NCBI RefSeq assembly: GCF_001898575.1
Contig: NZ_MKUD01000058.1
Location: forward strand, 62,001 to 126,000
Origin: Spirosoma sp. 48-14
GTDB taxonomy: Bacteria > Bacteroidota > Bacteroidia > Cytophagales > Spirosomataceae
DNA: 64,000 nt
Direction of reading: 5' to 3'
The notes beneath the pieces are model-generated. The model was given only the letters and a program-made list of their open reading frames with translations, was not told the DNA's origin and did no database searches. Below, piece after piece: positions 27,202-36,063 of the stretch. The position numbers and the translations under genes were made by a program. Position 1 is the first letter of the stretch; each line of letters opens with the position of its first letter.

Positions 27202-30200
27202 TTACTTCATTAAAAATACTTGTGCCCGGTCGTTATTTTTAGCCAGGATGAGCTGTCCTTGCCTCAGTCGAGCCATATGCCGGACCTGCCCACGGACAAA
27301 AAAGCCAGATGCTGCCGGATTGATCGCTTCGTAGTTAATAGCCCCGTTGGCGGCTTTACCTTTGTTTTTTAATACCAGCCCAAAGTTGGCATCATAACGA
27401 CCGATTTCAGGAAGTACATCCAGGAAATTCCCTGCCAATAGCAGGTCAACGCGGCCGTCATGGTCATAGTCGGCAAAAACAACACCACATATTGGCGAAA
27501 ACTGCGCTTCGTTCGGCAACACCTGAGCCGTAAGTTTACCCTTTCCGTCATTGAGCAGCAGCATCGATTGTGCTGTAAACGCCTGCTTGACGAGCGCCTG
27601 TTTCAACTGGTCCTCATCCAGGATTTCGTTTATTTTTTTGCCTGCGTAGTCGCCGAACTTTATAAATTTCTTCTTAATGGTAGGCATTTCTTTCTGCAAA
27701 TCGCCCTTGAGCACCATCGGGTACAGCTCCCCTGTTTCATCAGCACAATTTATAATTTGCTCCAGTGTTCCGTTATGGTCGAAATCACCGACGTATAGTT
27801 CTGCCGGGGTCGTTTGTGTCGCTTTAATGCGTGAGTTTAAACCCAGATTACCCACAACCAGATCCAGATCTCCATCCCCATCGGCATCGCCAGCGGTTAT
27901 ACAATTCCACCATCCATTCGTTTTCATTGGTTCACCCTGCTCATTTTTGATCAGCAAGTCCTGATTCTGAGCAAGTTTCCCGCGTTTGTTTTCAAATACC
28001 CGAATAGGCTCCCAATCACCTACCACAATCAGTTCGGGATATTTATCGCCGTTTAGGTCAGCCCAGGTAGCCGAAGTTACCATACCCAACCGCTCGGCAT
28101 CGGGCAAAAATCGTTTTGTGTAATTTTTAAAGTTTCCGGTCCCATCGTTTGTAAGCAGGTAGCTGGCCGGATCACGCCCATACTGACCAGGAATCAGCCG
28201 GGAACCAACGAATAAGTCAATATCACCATCCTGATCGAAATCGGCGGCAGCCACGCACGAACCACTGGCTTTCAGATTCGGCAACCCTGCTTCGGACCGG
28301 GTAAAGCTACCTTTTCCATCGTTCAGATATAGGCGATCTACTAACTCTTCGGCTTCGTTGTCAAATTCGTTACTGCCCGACACCACATACAAATCCAGGT
28401 CCTTATCCCCGTCAGCATCGAATAAAACCGCGTCGACAGCCTCATAGGTTGTATCCTGAAGCATCACCGCTGGTGTTTTATTAACGAATTTGCCAGTAGG
28501 CTGTTGCAGAAACAGTTGTGCTGGGTGGCCACTGGCTCCGCCCAAAAACACATCATCGAGCCCATCACCATTCACATCGCCAGTGGCTAAAGCAGGTCCT
28601 TGAGTCGACTGCTGTTGCTTTAAAAGCGCATCGCGATTATAATCGACAAAATTGCTTTCGGTGTGCACGAAGTTCAGGCCTGAAGTCGCTGTATTATCTC
28701 GGAAAACAGGGTTTGGCGTGATGAGTGCGGGCTTCCAGGTTTGAGAGGCCTCCTGCTGGCGAAGGGTAAGTAGCTGGTTAGCCTTAGGCTGGCGAATAAC
28801 CTGCATACGGTCATCTGGCCAGATCACTTTCACCGAGTCGATCCGGTCCTTATTCCCGAATCCAAATAGCATATTCAGATCGACCGACGACTCAAAGCCC
28901 CGGTTTGGCATCTGCTGGAGTAATTGCTCCTGCCCACCCTGATACGCATATACCCTTGCCCCAATGGCATTCCGATTAAGTCCTGTGCCTTCCAGCTTTA
29001 TCTTCAGGTAGTTGGTTTTATGTTTTTCGATTGAGAGATTTTGGTAGATGGCAACGGGCGCATTCACATTATTGACAATCAGATCCAGATCGCCGTCGTT
29101 ATCCAAATCACCATAGGCCGCCCCGTTCGAAAAATCCGGCTCCGACAGTCCCCAATCGAAGGCTTTATTGGTGAAGTGTAGATTGCCATCGTTATGGAAA
29201 GCATAGTTTGGAACAGCCTCTGAGGGAGCTTTATCCAGAAACTCTTTGAAGTTGAAGGCACGTTGCCGGGCAATCTGCGCCATATTTTCGCGGTCGGCCA
29301 GGAAGTTGACGAAATCCTGATCGGTTACGTCCTTGGCAATTCCATTAGCGACAAACACATCCTTCAGGCCGTCGTTGTCCATGTCGAAAATCAGGGCACC
29401 CCAACTCCAGTCGGTGGCATGAACGCCCGCAAACCGGGCTACTTCACTGAACGTAGGCAAACCGTTGTTAGCTGGCTGGTTTCCCTGGTTCAGATGCAAC
29501 ATATTTTGCATAAACTGATAATGGAAATCGCGCCCGACTTTTATCTGTTCCAGATCATGCCCTTCAAACGTCGATGTTTTCTTGAGCCGACGATCATTAC
29601 CCGGCAGCATATCGGTAATGAAAATATCTAGCCTGCCATCATTATTCACATCGGCAATGTCGGCCCCCATTGAGGATAGGCTCGTATGGGGCATGGTTTC
29701 CTTTATCGACTCCCGAAATGTACCATCGTGGTTGTTGATATAGAGGTAATCGCGCTCGTAAAAGTCGTTGGATATATAAATGTCCAGCCAGTTGTCGTCG
29801 TTTACGTCACCAATGGTAATTCCCAACCCAAAGCCGATCAAACTTCCATAAATACCCGCCTTTTCGGAAACATCGATAAAAACAGGCGAAGAGTCTTTCG
29901 GCCCAGACCCATCGCCCTTTCGCTGGTCCGCCAGCCCGGTCTTTGCTCTTTCGCTCATTAAATTCTTAAACAACTTATGCCCCCCCAGCGAATCGCGTTG
30001 TGACCGCAGGTTTGCATAAGCCAGCTTTCCTACTGGCATAAAGCTGTTATTGAGCAGGTACATATCCAGATCGCCATCGCGATCGTAGTCAAAAAAGGCT
30101 GCGTGGGTCGAAAAACCTTTATCGGCTAACCCGTACTGAACGGCTTGCTCCGTAAACGTAGGGACGCCATTCGCATCGTTCCCGTTGTTGATAAAGAGTT

Positions 30201-30687
30201 CATTAGCCCGGTCGTCACCATCGCGTATACCGGCATTGCACACGTACAAGTCCAGGCGTCCGTCGCCATTGACATCGGCAAAGGTAGCCCCTGTACTCCA
30301 GGCGCGTTTTCCAGCTACACCCGCTTTGGTGGTAACATCCTCAAAGTGAATCCCCTCCGCGCTCTTGTTGCCTTTATTGAGATAGAGCTTATTATCGCCC
30401 ATATTCGCAATCAGGAACACGTCCGAAAAACCATCGTTATTTACATCGCCAATAGCTACCCCCCCGCCATTGTAAAAATTGCGGTAATTGAAGATGTTAA
30501 AATCCTTGTCGTCCGTAACTGTATTGGCAAAGTTGACCTGCGTTTGGTCGGCAGTCAACTTTTGGAAAAGCGGATCTGAAGGTGTTTGTTGGCCTGAATG
30601 GCAACTGGCAAATAGGCCAGCCACCATAATGAATAGACTAATGCGACTTAGCACAAGCACGGAATTTAAAGAACGTATTTTTACCAA
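27202..30687 (-). CDS. VCBS/FG-GAP repeat and ASPIC-UnbV domain lipoprotein (first paralogue)
   Basis: The 1161-residue protein has a lipobox (LFASC) about 29 residues in. The body consists of FG-GAP/VCBS repeats with Asp-rich loops (DVNNDGFSDVFL, DVNGDGRLDLYV, DYDRDGDLDMYL, DFDQDGDIDLFVG). A central ASPIC/UnbV region follows (GARVYAYQGGQEQLL, PNRGFESSVDLNMLFGFG). Domain order and many repeats match the paralogue at 23724, so the pair arose by tandem duplication followed by clear divergence. Position after susD suggests a surface lipoprotein working with the SusCD transporter or the haloperoxidase; that is inference. Confidence 0.88.
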   Translation of the reverse strand: MVKIRSLNSVLVLSRISLFIMVAGLFASCHSGQQTPSDPLFQKLTADQTQVNFANTVTDDKDFNIFNYRNFYNGGGVAIGDVNNDGFSDVFLIANMGDNKLYLNKGNKSAEGIHFEDVTTKAGVAGKRAWSTGATFADVNGDGRLDLYVCNAGIRDGDDRANELFINNGNDANGVPTFTEQAVQYGLADKGFSTHAAFFDYDRDGDLDMYLLNNSFMPVGKLAYANLRSQRDSLGGHKLFKNLMSERAKTGLADQRKGDGSGPKDSSPVFIDVSEKAGIYGSLIGFGLGITIGDVNDDNWLDIYISNDFYERDYLYINNHDGTFRESIKETMPHTSLSSMGADIADVNNDGRLDIFITDMLPGNDRRLKKTSTFEGHDLEQIKVGRDFHYQFMQNMLHLNQGNQPANNGLPTFSEVARFAGVHATDWSWGALIFDMDNDGLKDVFVANGIAKDVTDQDFVNFLADRENMAQIARQRAFNFKEFLDKAPSEAVPNYAFHNDGNLHFTNKAFDWGLSEPDFSNGAAYGDLDNDGDLDLIVNNVNAPVAIYQNLSIEKHKTNYLKIKLEGTGLNRNAIGARVYAYQGGQEQLLQQMPNRGFESSVDLNMLFGFGNKDRIDSVKVIWPDDRMQVIRQPKANQLLTLRQQEASQTWKPALITPNPVFRDNTATSGLNFVHTESNFVDYNRDALLKQQQSTQGPALATGDVNGDGLDDVFLGGASGHPAQLFLQQPTGKFVNKTPAVMLQDTTYEAVDAVLFDADGDKDLDLYVVSGSNEFDNEAEELVDRLYLNDGKGSFTRSEAGLPNLKASGSCVAAADFDQDGDIDLFVGSRLIPGQYGRDPASYLLTNDGTGNFKNYTKRFLPDAERLGMVTSATWADLNGDKYPELIVVGDWEPIRVFENKRGKLAQNQDLLIKNEQGEPMKTNGWWNCITAGDADGDGDLDLVVGNLGLNSRIKATQTTPAELYVGDFDHNGTLEQIINCADETGELYPMVLKGDLQKEMPTIKKKFIKFGDYAGKKINEILDEDQLKQALVKQAFTAQSMLLLNDGKGKLTAQVLPNEAQFSPICGVVFADYDHDGRVDLLLAGNFLDVLPEIGRYDANFGLVLKNKGKAANGAINYEAINPAASGFFVRGQVRHMARLRQGQLILAKNNDRAQVFLMK

Positions 30688-30805
30688 AAAGAAGACGTGT
30701 AAGCAACGGTAAACCTTCTCTAAAAATGGACTACAAATGTAACGAATTATGTGCGTAGATTAAGCATAGAAGCCCAATTAAAAGGCTTTTAATCAGTCCA
30801 TAAAA

Positions 30806-30840
30806 ACAAAAAAGCAAGCTCTTTGGGCTTGCTTTTTTGT
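30806..30840 (-). terminator. Terminator after susD
   Basis: Arms 30806-30819 and 30827-30840 (core AAAGCAAGC / GCTTGCTTT) form a 14-bp stem with a 7-nt loop and a T-run on the minus strand. It lies 18 bp beyond the susD stop and separates susCD from the VCBS genes, although read-through is possible. Confidence 0.88.
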
Positions 30841-30857
30841 TACAGTCAAACTAGTGA

Positions 30858-32333
30858 TTAATACCCTGGGTTCTGCTTCAGGTTTGGGTTCAGCGACAAC
30901 TGATCTTTTGGAATTGGGAACAGCGTGCGGAAGTCCTGCGAAGCGGGCTTAAAGCGCCATGCCTTCGTAAACTGACCGAAACGGATCAGGTCCTGGCGAC
31001 GGTGTTGTTCCCAGGCTAATTCACGACCACGTTCAGCCAGAATTTCATCAAGTGTCAACGTCGTGTAGTTAGGCATACCAGCCCGAGCACGGACGATGTT
31101 GAAATCAGCAAGCGCATCGGCAGTCTGACCTAACCGGAATTTCGCTTCGCCACGCATCATATACACATCAGCCAGACGATAGATAACAAAGTCATTATCC
31201 TGATCGGTGAATGTATTGTTTGCCTGAATCTGGTATTTCTGGCTACGGGCACCTGCCAGACGGCCATTAGCCCCTGCATCGAACACGAATGATTCAACCT
31301 CAGGCCGGAACACCATTGGCAGGGCATCATCCATCAGTGGCTTACCAGCAGCATCATACTGCTGACCAACAATCCACTGCTTTTTCCGGATGTCTTTATC
31401 ATCAAATGAATTATAAAACTCTGTTACCGTTGCCCAACCATTCCAGGGAGCTGTTCCCAGGTTATAAGTCAACTGGTTCAGGTAATGCAGTGTCTTCATT
31501 TGTACGTTCATACCGCCACGCTTCGACTTATCGAAAGGCGTTGCCAGAATGGTTTCCGTAGAGTTCTGATTCTGGGTCACGAAGTTGCTGAAGTAATCAC
31601 CAGCAATCTGGAATTTACCTGATTTGATGATATTGTCGCAACGGGTGATCGCGTCTGCCCAGCGAGCTGTACCTATATACACTTGCGCGTTCAGATACAG
31701 CTTAGCCAGAATCATATCAGCTACCCATTTGTTCATACGGCCATAATATGAACCCCGAGGCTCTTCGCTTAAGGTTGGATATACAGCCAGCAACTCTTTC
31801 TCTACAAAGGCAAACACTTCAGCCCGTGTACTTTGCTTCGGTGAAGCCGATGTAACAGCATCAGAGATAATTACATTGCCAAACAAATCCATCGCCTGAT
31901 AGTGGAAGAATGCCCGCAGAGCCCGTAACTCGGCCTTTGTGTTCGCATCCGTAATGGTACCAAGCTGCTGGTTGATTGCCGTAATGTTATTGTAGCACCA
32001 CGACCAGGGACCATTGAACTGGCCGTTATCTGTAACAGGATCCCAGGTATGCTGATACAACCGTTTCCAGTTGTCACCATCTTTCCAGTCGCCACCCCGA
32101 GTTGGAACAATCTGCTCGTCTGTGGTCGTATTCAGGTTAGACATATTTCCATAGTAGTCACCCAGACCATTATAGAGCGGTCCAATAAGTGCGGCCTGTT
32201 GAGCAGCCGTGCTTCCAAAGCTTCCACTGGTTGGGATAACGTCGTAGGTAGTCTCACTAAGGTCTGTGCAGGATTGTCCTACCAGCATCAATGCCGAGCA
32301 GCCCAAAAGCACTTTTATAGTTATTTGTTTCAT
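30858..32333 (-). CDS. RagB/SusD family outer-membrane nutrient-uptake lipoprotein
   Basis: SusD-like lipoproteins form the lid of a SusC channel and bind the incoming substrate. The 491-residue protein has a lipobox (MLVGQSC) and the family's features: an N-terminal DLSETTYDVIPTSGSFGS, TPR-like helices (IRALRAFFHYQAMDLFGNV pattern, seen here as LRALRAFFHYQAMDLFGNVI), and a C-terminal RLADVYMMRGEAKFRLG...LNIVRARAGM-type block followed by LAERGRELAWEQHRRQDLIRFG. It ends with LSLNPNLKQNPGY, typical for the family. It follows susC by 127 bp. Confidence 0.93.
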   Translation of the reverse strand: MKQITIKVLLGCSALMLVGQSCTDLSETTYDVIPTSGSFGSTAAQQAALIGPLYNGLGDYYGNMSNLNTTTDEQIVPTRGGDWKDGDNWKRLYQHTWDPVTDNGQFNGPWSWCYNNITAINQQLGTITDANTKAELRALRAFFHYQAMDLFGNVIISDAVTSASPKQSTRAEVFAFVEKELLAVYPTLSEEPRGSYYGRMNKWVADMILAKLYLNAQVYIGTARWADAITRCDNIIKSGKFQIAGDYFSNFVTQNQNSTETILATPFDKSKRGGMNVQMKTLHYLNQLTYNLGTAPWNGWATVTEFYNSFDDKDIRKKQWIVGQQYDAAGKPLMDDALPMVFRPEVESFVFDAGANGRLAGARSQKYQIQANNTFTDQDNDFVIYRLADVYMMRGEAKFRLGQTADALADFNIVRARAGMPNYTTLTLDEILAERGRELAWEQHRRQDLIRFGQFTKAWRFKPASQDFRTLFPIPKDQLSLNPNLKQNPGY

Positions 32334-32411
32334 CGAAGTTTTTGATAATTAACTAGTTACAGTGTTAGTCACAGGATATGATACTAACGATTTGTCAACT
32401 AAAAAATTTAT

Positions 32412-32445
32412 CAAATCGACTATTCTTCAAAGAATAGTCGATTTG
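32412..32445 (-). terminator. 16-bp hairpin in the susC-susD gap
   Basis: CAAATCGACTATTCTT (32412-32427) and AAGAATAGTCGATTTG (32430-32445) are perfect complements. On the minus strand ATAAATTTTTT follows. It may be a partial terminator that lowers susD relative to susC, or a 3'-stabilising structure for susC mRNA. Confidence 0.65.
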
Positions 32446-32460
32446 TGGACCAAAAGCAGT

Positions 32461-35400
32461 TTAGAAGGTCAGATTAAGGCCTAACTGGAACGAGCGGGTT
32501 TTAGGATAAACAGTGTTGCCATAGCCACCCCCATCTACACCAATCGTGTTAGGTGCCTGTGATCCTGCCTGTAAATCAGCCTTTACCTGTAGTTCAGGGT
32601 CGACACCTTTGTATTTAGTAATAACAAACAGATTATTACCACCAACATAAACGCGGGCATTCGAGATGTACTTGCTGGCAGGCAATGGAATGTTGTAGCC
32701 AATCTGCCAGTTGTCGAACCGAACAAATGAACCACTTTCCAGCCAGTTACTCGACAGTACGTTTACACCATAGTTTTTAGGCAGATCCGTTACCCCTTTT
32801 AGCATATTGGTTTCCAGAATTGACCCTGGGATTAACAGGTTCGACCGGATGGCATTCAGAATGGTGTTACCAAACGTTCCACGTAACTGGAAATAGAGAT
32901 CGAACCCTTTGTAGCGGAATGTGTTAATATACGACGCATTCAGGAAGGGCTGTGGATTACCCTGCATTAACGGACTTCCAGCATTAACAGCCGCAGCCGC
33001 ATCTGAATTTTTATAATCCACCACTGGTGTGTCGCCAGTTCCCGGTTTCAATAATGGCTGACCATCTGCTGAGTAGCTCCCTGTAAACGTAGGTACGTTA
33101 TTGAACTCACCCAATGGCTGACCAGGTGCCAAATAAGAAGCATACACATCAGACAGGCCACGACCATTAAAGGGGTTAAACCGAACCAGTCCAGTACTAA
33201 ACTGATCATTTGACAGGGAAACAACTGTGTTTTTGTTATAGGCCCCTACAACCCGTGCATTCCAGGAGAAATCACCTTTCTGGATGACATCGCCCCCAAA
33301 CGATAATTCAAACCCACTGTTACGCATCGAGCCTACATTGGCCAGAATCTGGTTGGTAAAGTACGTAATACCATCGGCAGGTACCGAATACAGGTACAAC
33401 ATGTCTTTGGTTAACTTGTTGTAGTACTCGACTGTACCCGAGAAACGACCACCGATTAGTTGAAAATCCAGACCAACGTTTGCGGTGGTCAGTACTTCCC
33501 ATTTCAGGTTTGGGTTAGCATTCTGGGTGATTCCATAGCCTGGCAGAAAATCGCCCAGTTTCCCATCATAGTAAGTCCCTTTCTGGCCATACAACTGGAT
33601 CGAATTATAGGCAGCAACCCCTTCTGAGTTACCCGTTTGTCCCCAGCCGGCACGCAGTTTCAGGAAATTAAGTGTATTGCTCTTTGGGAAGAATGACTCG
33701 TTCGTAATGGTCCAGCCTAAACCCACCGATGGGAACATACCCCATTTGTTGTTCGCCCCGAATTTAGAACTGCCGTCCCGACGAAGAGTTGCCGTTACGT
33801 TGTACTTATCGTTCATATTCAGCGTGGCCCGACCAAAGAAGGAAATCAATTTCGAGCTATTGTGATATGAGGTAGCATAGTTGTTAGCAGGACTAACCAG
33901 CGTACCAGAGCCTAAGCCCAGGTTGTTATACGTAATATCGCTCGTTACGAAACCTGAGTTGGCTGCCTGAAAGCCATCGTTATCAAAATTCTGGTATGAG
34001 TAACCTGCCAGTAACGAGTAGTTGCTATTCTGACTGCCAAATCCTTTGGTGTAGTTAGCCGTGAGTTCCAACAATTTCGTGTTTGACTCTGTATAAGACC
34101 GACCTGCACGACCGTTGTTAGCGGCAAATGCTTTGATGGCTGGATTGGTGTAGAAGTTACCGACGGTGTTATCCCGTTGAATCTGGCCATTAACGCCCAG
34201 TGTCAACCCATCCAGTACCTCGTAGCGCAAATTCATACCACCCTGCAAATACCGTTGAACGCCGTTGTTAACAACGTTCTCCATCATCGCAACTGGGTTG
34301 AAAAGGTCAAAACTACCACCTACCTCATAATACGAGCCATCGGGGTTGCGGACAGGTAATGTTGGCAGGAAAGTTAGGGCACGGCCAAAGAAGCCATTAT
34401 CATAATTCTTGTTCGTTTCAGTATAGGACAGATTGTACTGAACGTTCAGCCGATTGTCAAACGATTTCTGATCGAGATTAATACGGCCGGTTAGACGATC
34501 CAATCCCGTTTTTTTGATAATCCCGTTCTGATTGATATAGCTGAGCGAACCCCGATAGCTAAAGGCTGGCGAACCACCCGCAATAGAGAGATCGTGGTTA
34601 TTAATGAGTGCATTCTGTGTAACTTCCTTCGTCCAGTTCGTATTGTAATTTCCATCTGGAAAACGCTGCTTATCATTTAACGATGCAGCCCCTTTAATTT
34701 GGGTAACGGCATCCCGATAACCTTGTGCATCCAGCATGTCATACGTTTTTGAAATCGTAGATAGACCTACATAGTTATTGAACGTAACCGTTGTTTTACC
34801 CGACTTACCACGCTTGGTAGTAATGAGGATAACGCCGTTAGCCGCCCGCGAACCATAAATTGCGGCTGCTGAGGCATCTTTCAGTACATCCATCGACTCG
34901 ATGTCGGAAGGAGAAATGGTAGTGATAGGAACACCAATCATACCATCCACCACATACAGTGGGTCGGAGCCGCCAGCCAATGAAGTATACCCACGCAAAC
35001 GAACCGTTGGTGCTTGGGTTGGATCTCCAGAAGGCGATGTAATAACCAGACCTGCTACTTTACCCTGAATAGCCTGTAGGGGGTTGGGGTTTACACCAGC
35101 ATTGAAATCTTTGGAAGAGACCTGTGTAACAGAACCCGTCAAATCTTTCCGTTTAGAGGTACCATAACCAACCACTACCACTTCTTCCAGTGCCTTAGTG
35201 TCGTCCGACAGTTTAACATCTACCGTCGAACGGGCACCAACAACAACTTCCTGGCTGGTGTAGCCAATAAAGCTCATCACGAGCGTAGCATTGTCGGGTA
35301 CGTTCGCCAGCGAATACTTTCCATCGGCATCCGTATTCGTACCACGTTGTGTGCCTTTGATTTGCACACTTACTCCAGGCAAGCCACTGCCTGCAGGATC

Positions 35401-35583
35401 TGTAACTCTTCCCGTTACGGTGCGACCTTGCGCCCAGGCTGCTGAGTTACCTAGCAGCAGCAGCATTACCAGCATCGACAAAAACCCAAACAGGGTATTC
35501 TGTCTGACTAACTGGGGTTGGGACTTCCCAACCTGACCTACGTACTCACCGAAGCGGTTAATTTTGTAGGATTTGTCCATCAT
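32461..35583 (-). CDS. SusC/RagA family TonB-linked outer-membrane protein
   Basis: SusC-like proteins are TonB-dependent channels that import oligosaccharides or peptides bound by SusD. The 1040-residue protein has a signal/anchor near residues 28-52 (LFGFLSMLVMLLLLGNSAAWAQ). A carboxypeptidase-regulatory-like domain follows (VTGRVTDPAGSGLPGVSVQI...DADGKYSLANVP). The plug starts with EEVVVVGYGTSKRKDLTGSV and includes VRLRGYTSLAGGSDPLYVVDG. A large barrel follows and ends in an aromatic C-terminus (LGLNLTF). The first 25 residues are long and basic. The downstream pairing with susD at 30858 is the classic arrangement. Confidence 0.95.
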   Translation of the reverse strand: MMDKSYKINRFGEYVGQVGKSQPQLVRQNTLFGFLSMLVMLLLLGNSAAWAQGRTVTGRVTDPAGSGLPGVSVQIKGTQRGTNTDADGKYSLANVPDNATLVMSFIGYTSQEVVVGARSTVDVKLSDDTKALEEVVVVGYGTSKRKDLTGSVTQVSSKDFNAGVNPNPLQAIQGKVAGLVITSPSGDPTQAPTVRLRGYTSLAGGSDPLYVVDGMIGVPITTISPSDIESMDVLKDASAAAIYGSRAANGVILITTKRGKSGKTTVTFNNYVGLSTISKTYDMLDAQGYRDAVTQIKGAASLNDKQRFPDGNYNTNWTKEVTQNALINNHDLSIAGGSPAFSYRGSLSYINQNGIIKKTGLDRLTGRINLDQKSFDNRLNVQYNLSYTETNKNYDNGFFGRALTFLPTLPVRNPDGSYYEVGGSFDLFNPVAMMENVVNNGVQRYLQGGMNLRYEVLDGLTLGVNGQIQRDNTVGNFYTNPAIKAFAANNGRAGRSYTESNTKLLELTANYTKGFGSQNSNYSLLAGYSYQNFDNDGFQAANSGFVTSDITYNNLGLGSGTLVSPANNYATSYHNSSKLISFFGRATLNMNDKYNVTATLRRDGSSKFGANNKWGMFPSVGLGWTITNESFFPKSNTLNFLKLRAGWGQTGNSEGVAAYNSIQLYGQKGTYYDGKLGDFLPGYGITQNANPNLKWEVLTTANVGLDFQLIGGRFSGTVEYYNKLTKDMLYLYSVPADGITYFTNQILANVGSMRNSGFELSFGGDVIQKGDFSWNARVVGAYNKNTVVSLSNDQFSTGLVRFNPFNGRGLSDVYASYLAPGQPLGEFNNVPTFTGSYSADGQPLLKPGTGDTPVVDYKNSDAAAAVNAGSPLMQGNPQPFLNASYINTFRYKGFDLYFQLRGTFGNTILNAIRSNLLIPGSILETNMLKGVTDLPKNYGVNVLSSNWLESGSFVRFDNWQIGYNIPLPASKYISNARVYVGGNNLFVITKYKGVDPELQVKADLQAGSQAPNTIGVDGGGYGNTVYPKTRSFQLGLNLTF

Positions 35584-36063
35584 AGGTTTACAGTAAAATT
35601 TAGAGATAGGTAATTTATTAGGTTTTAGTTAAGATTCTATTACGTTGCCTACCTTAAGGTAACGAATTTACAAGATAAATACACTTATTCTGCAAAATTT
35701 AGAAACCTGGCAGGATTTTTTAGAATTAAACCTGAACCATTTGGCGAATTACATAAGGTTAAGCATAAAATACAAATTGTAGCAGGTTAAAATTTAGGAG
35801 ATTGCTGTCAATATTGTATCATAAAATTTCTTAAACCCAGGAATACATGTTATACTTTCCCTGTATAATCAGGTCTTTTACATGAAAGTTACCATCTATA
35901 AATCAGCAGGTTAGCAAAGGAATATTCGAAGTTAAATTTTACTTTTTCCGACAAATAATGAGCCAATAATTTTTAAAAGTCAGGTCCCGATTATGGATTA
36001 TTTACAGTTAATTTTGCCTAAGTTTTTTAGTGCCCGATTCCTCTAAGTAGTTTTTACGCGTTT
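35584..36063. other. Divergent AT-rich promoter region
   Basis: This 480-bp stretch separates susC from the divergent FAD oxidase and holds no credible gene. A 12-bp perfect palindrome TACCTTAAGGTA (35650-35661) sits 67 bp before susC and may be an operator. TAATTTTG (36009-36016) fits a -7 box for the oxidase, but no TTG lies 19 bp upstream of it. Confidence 0.5.
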
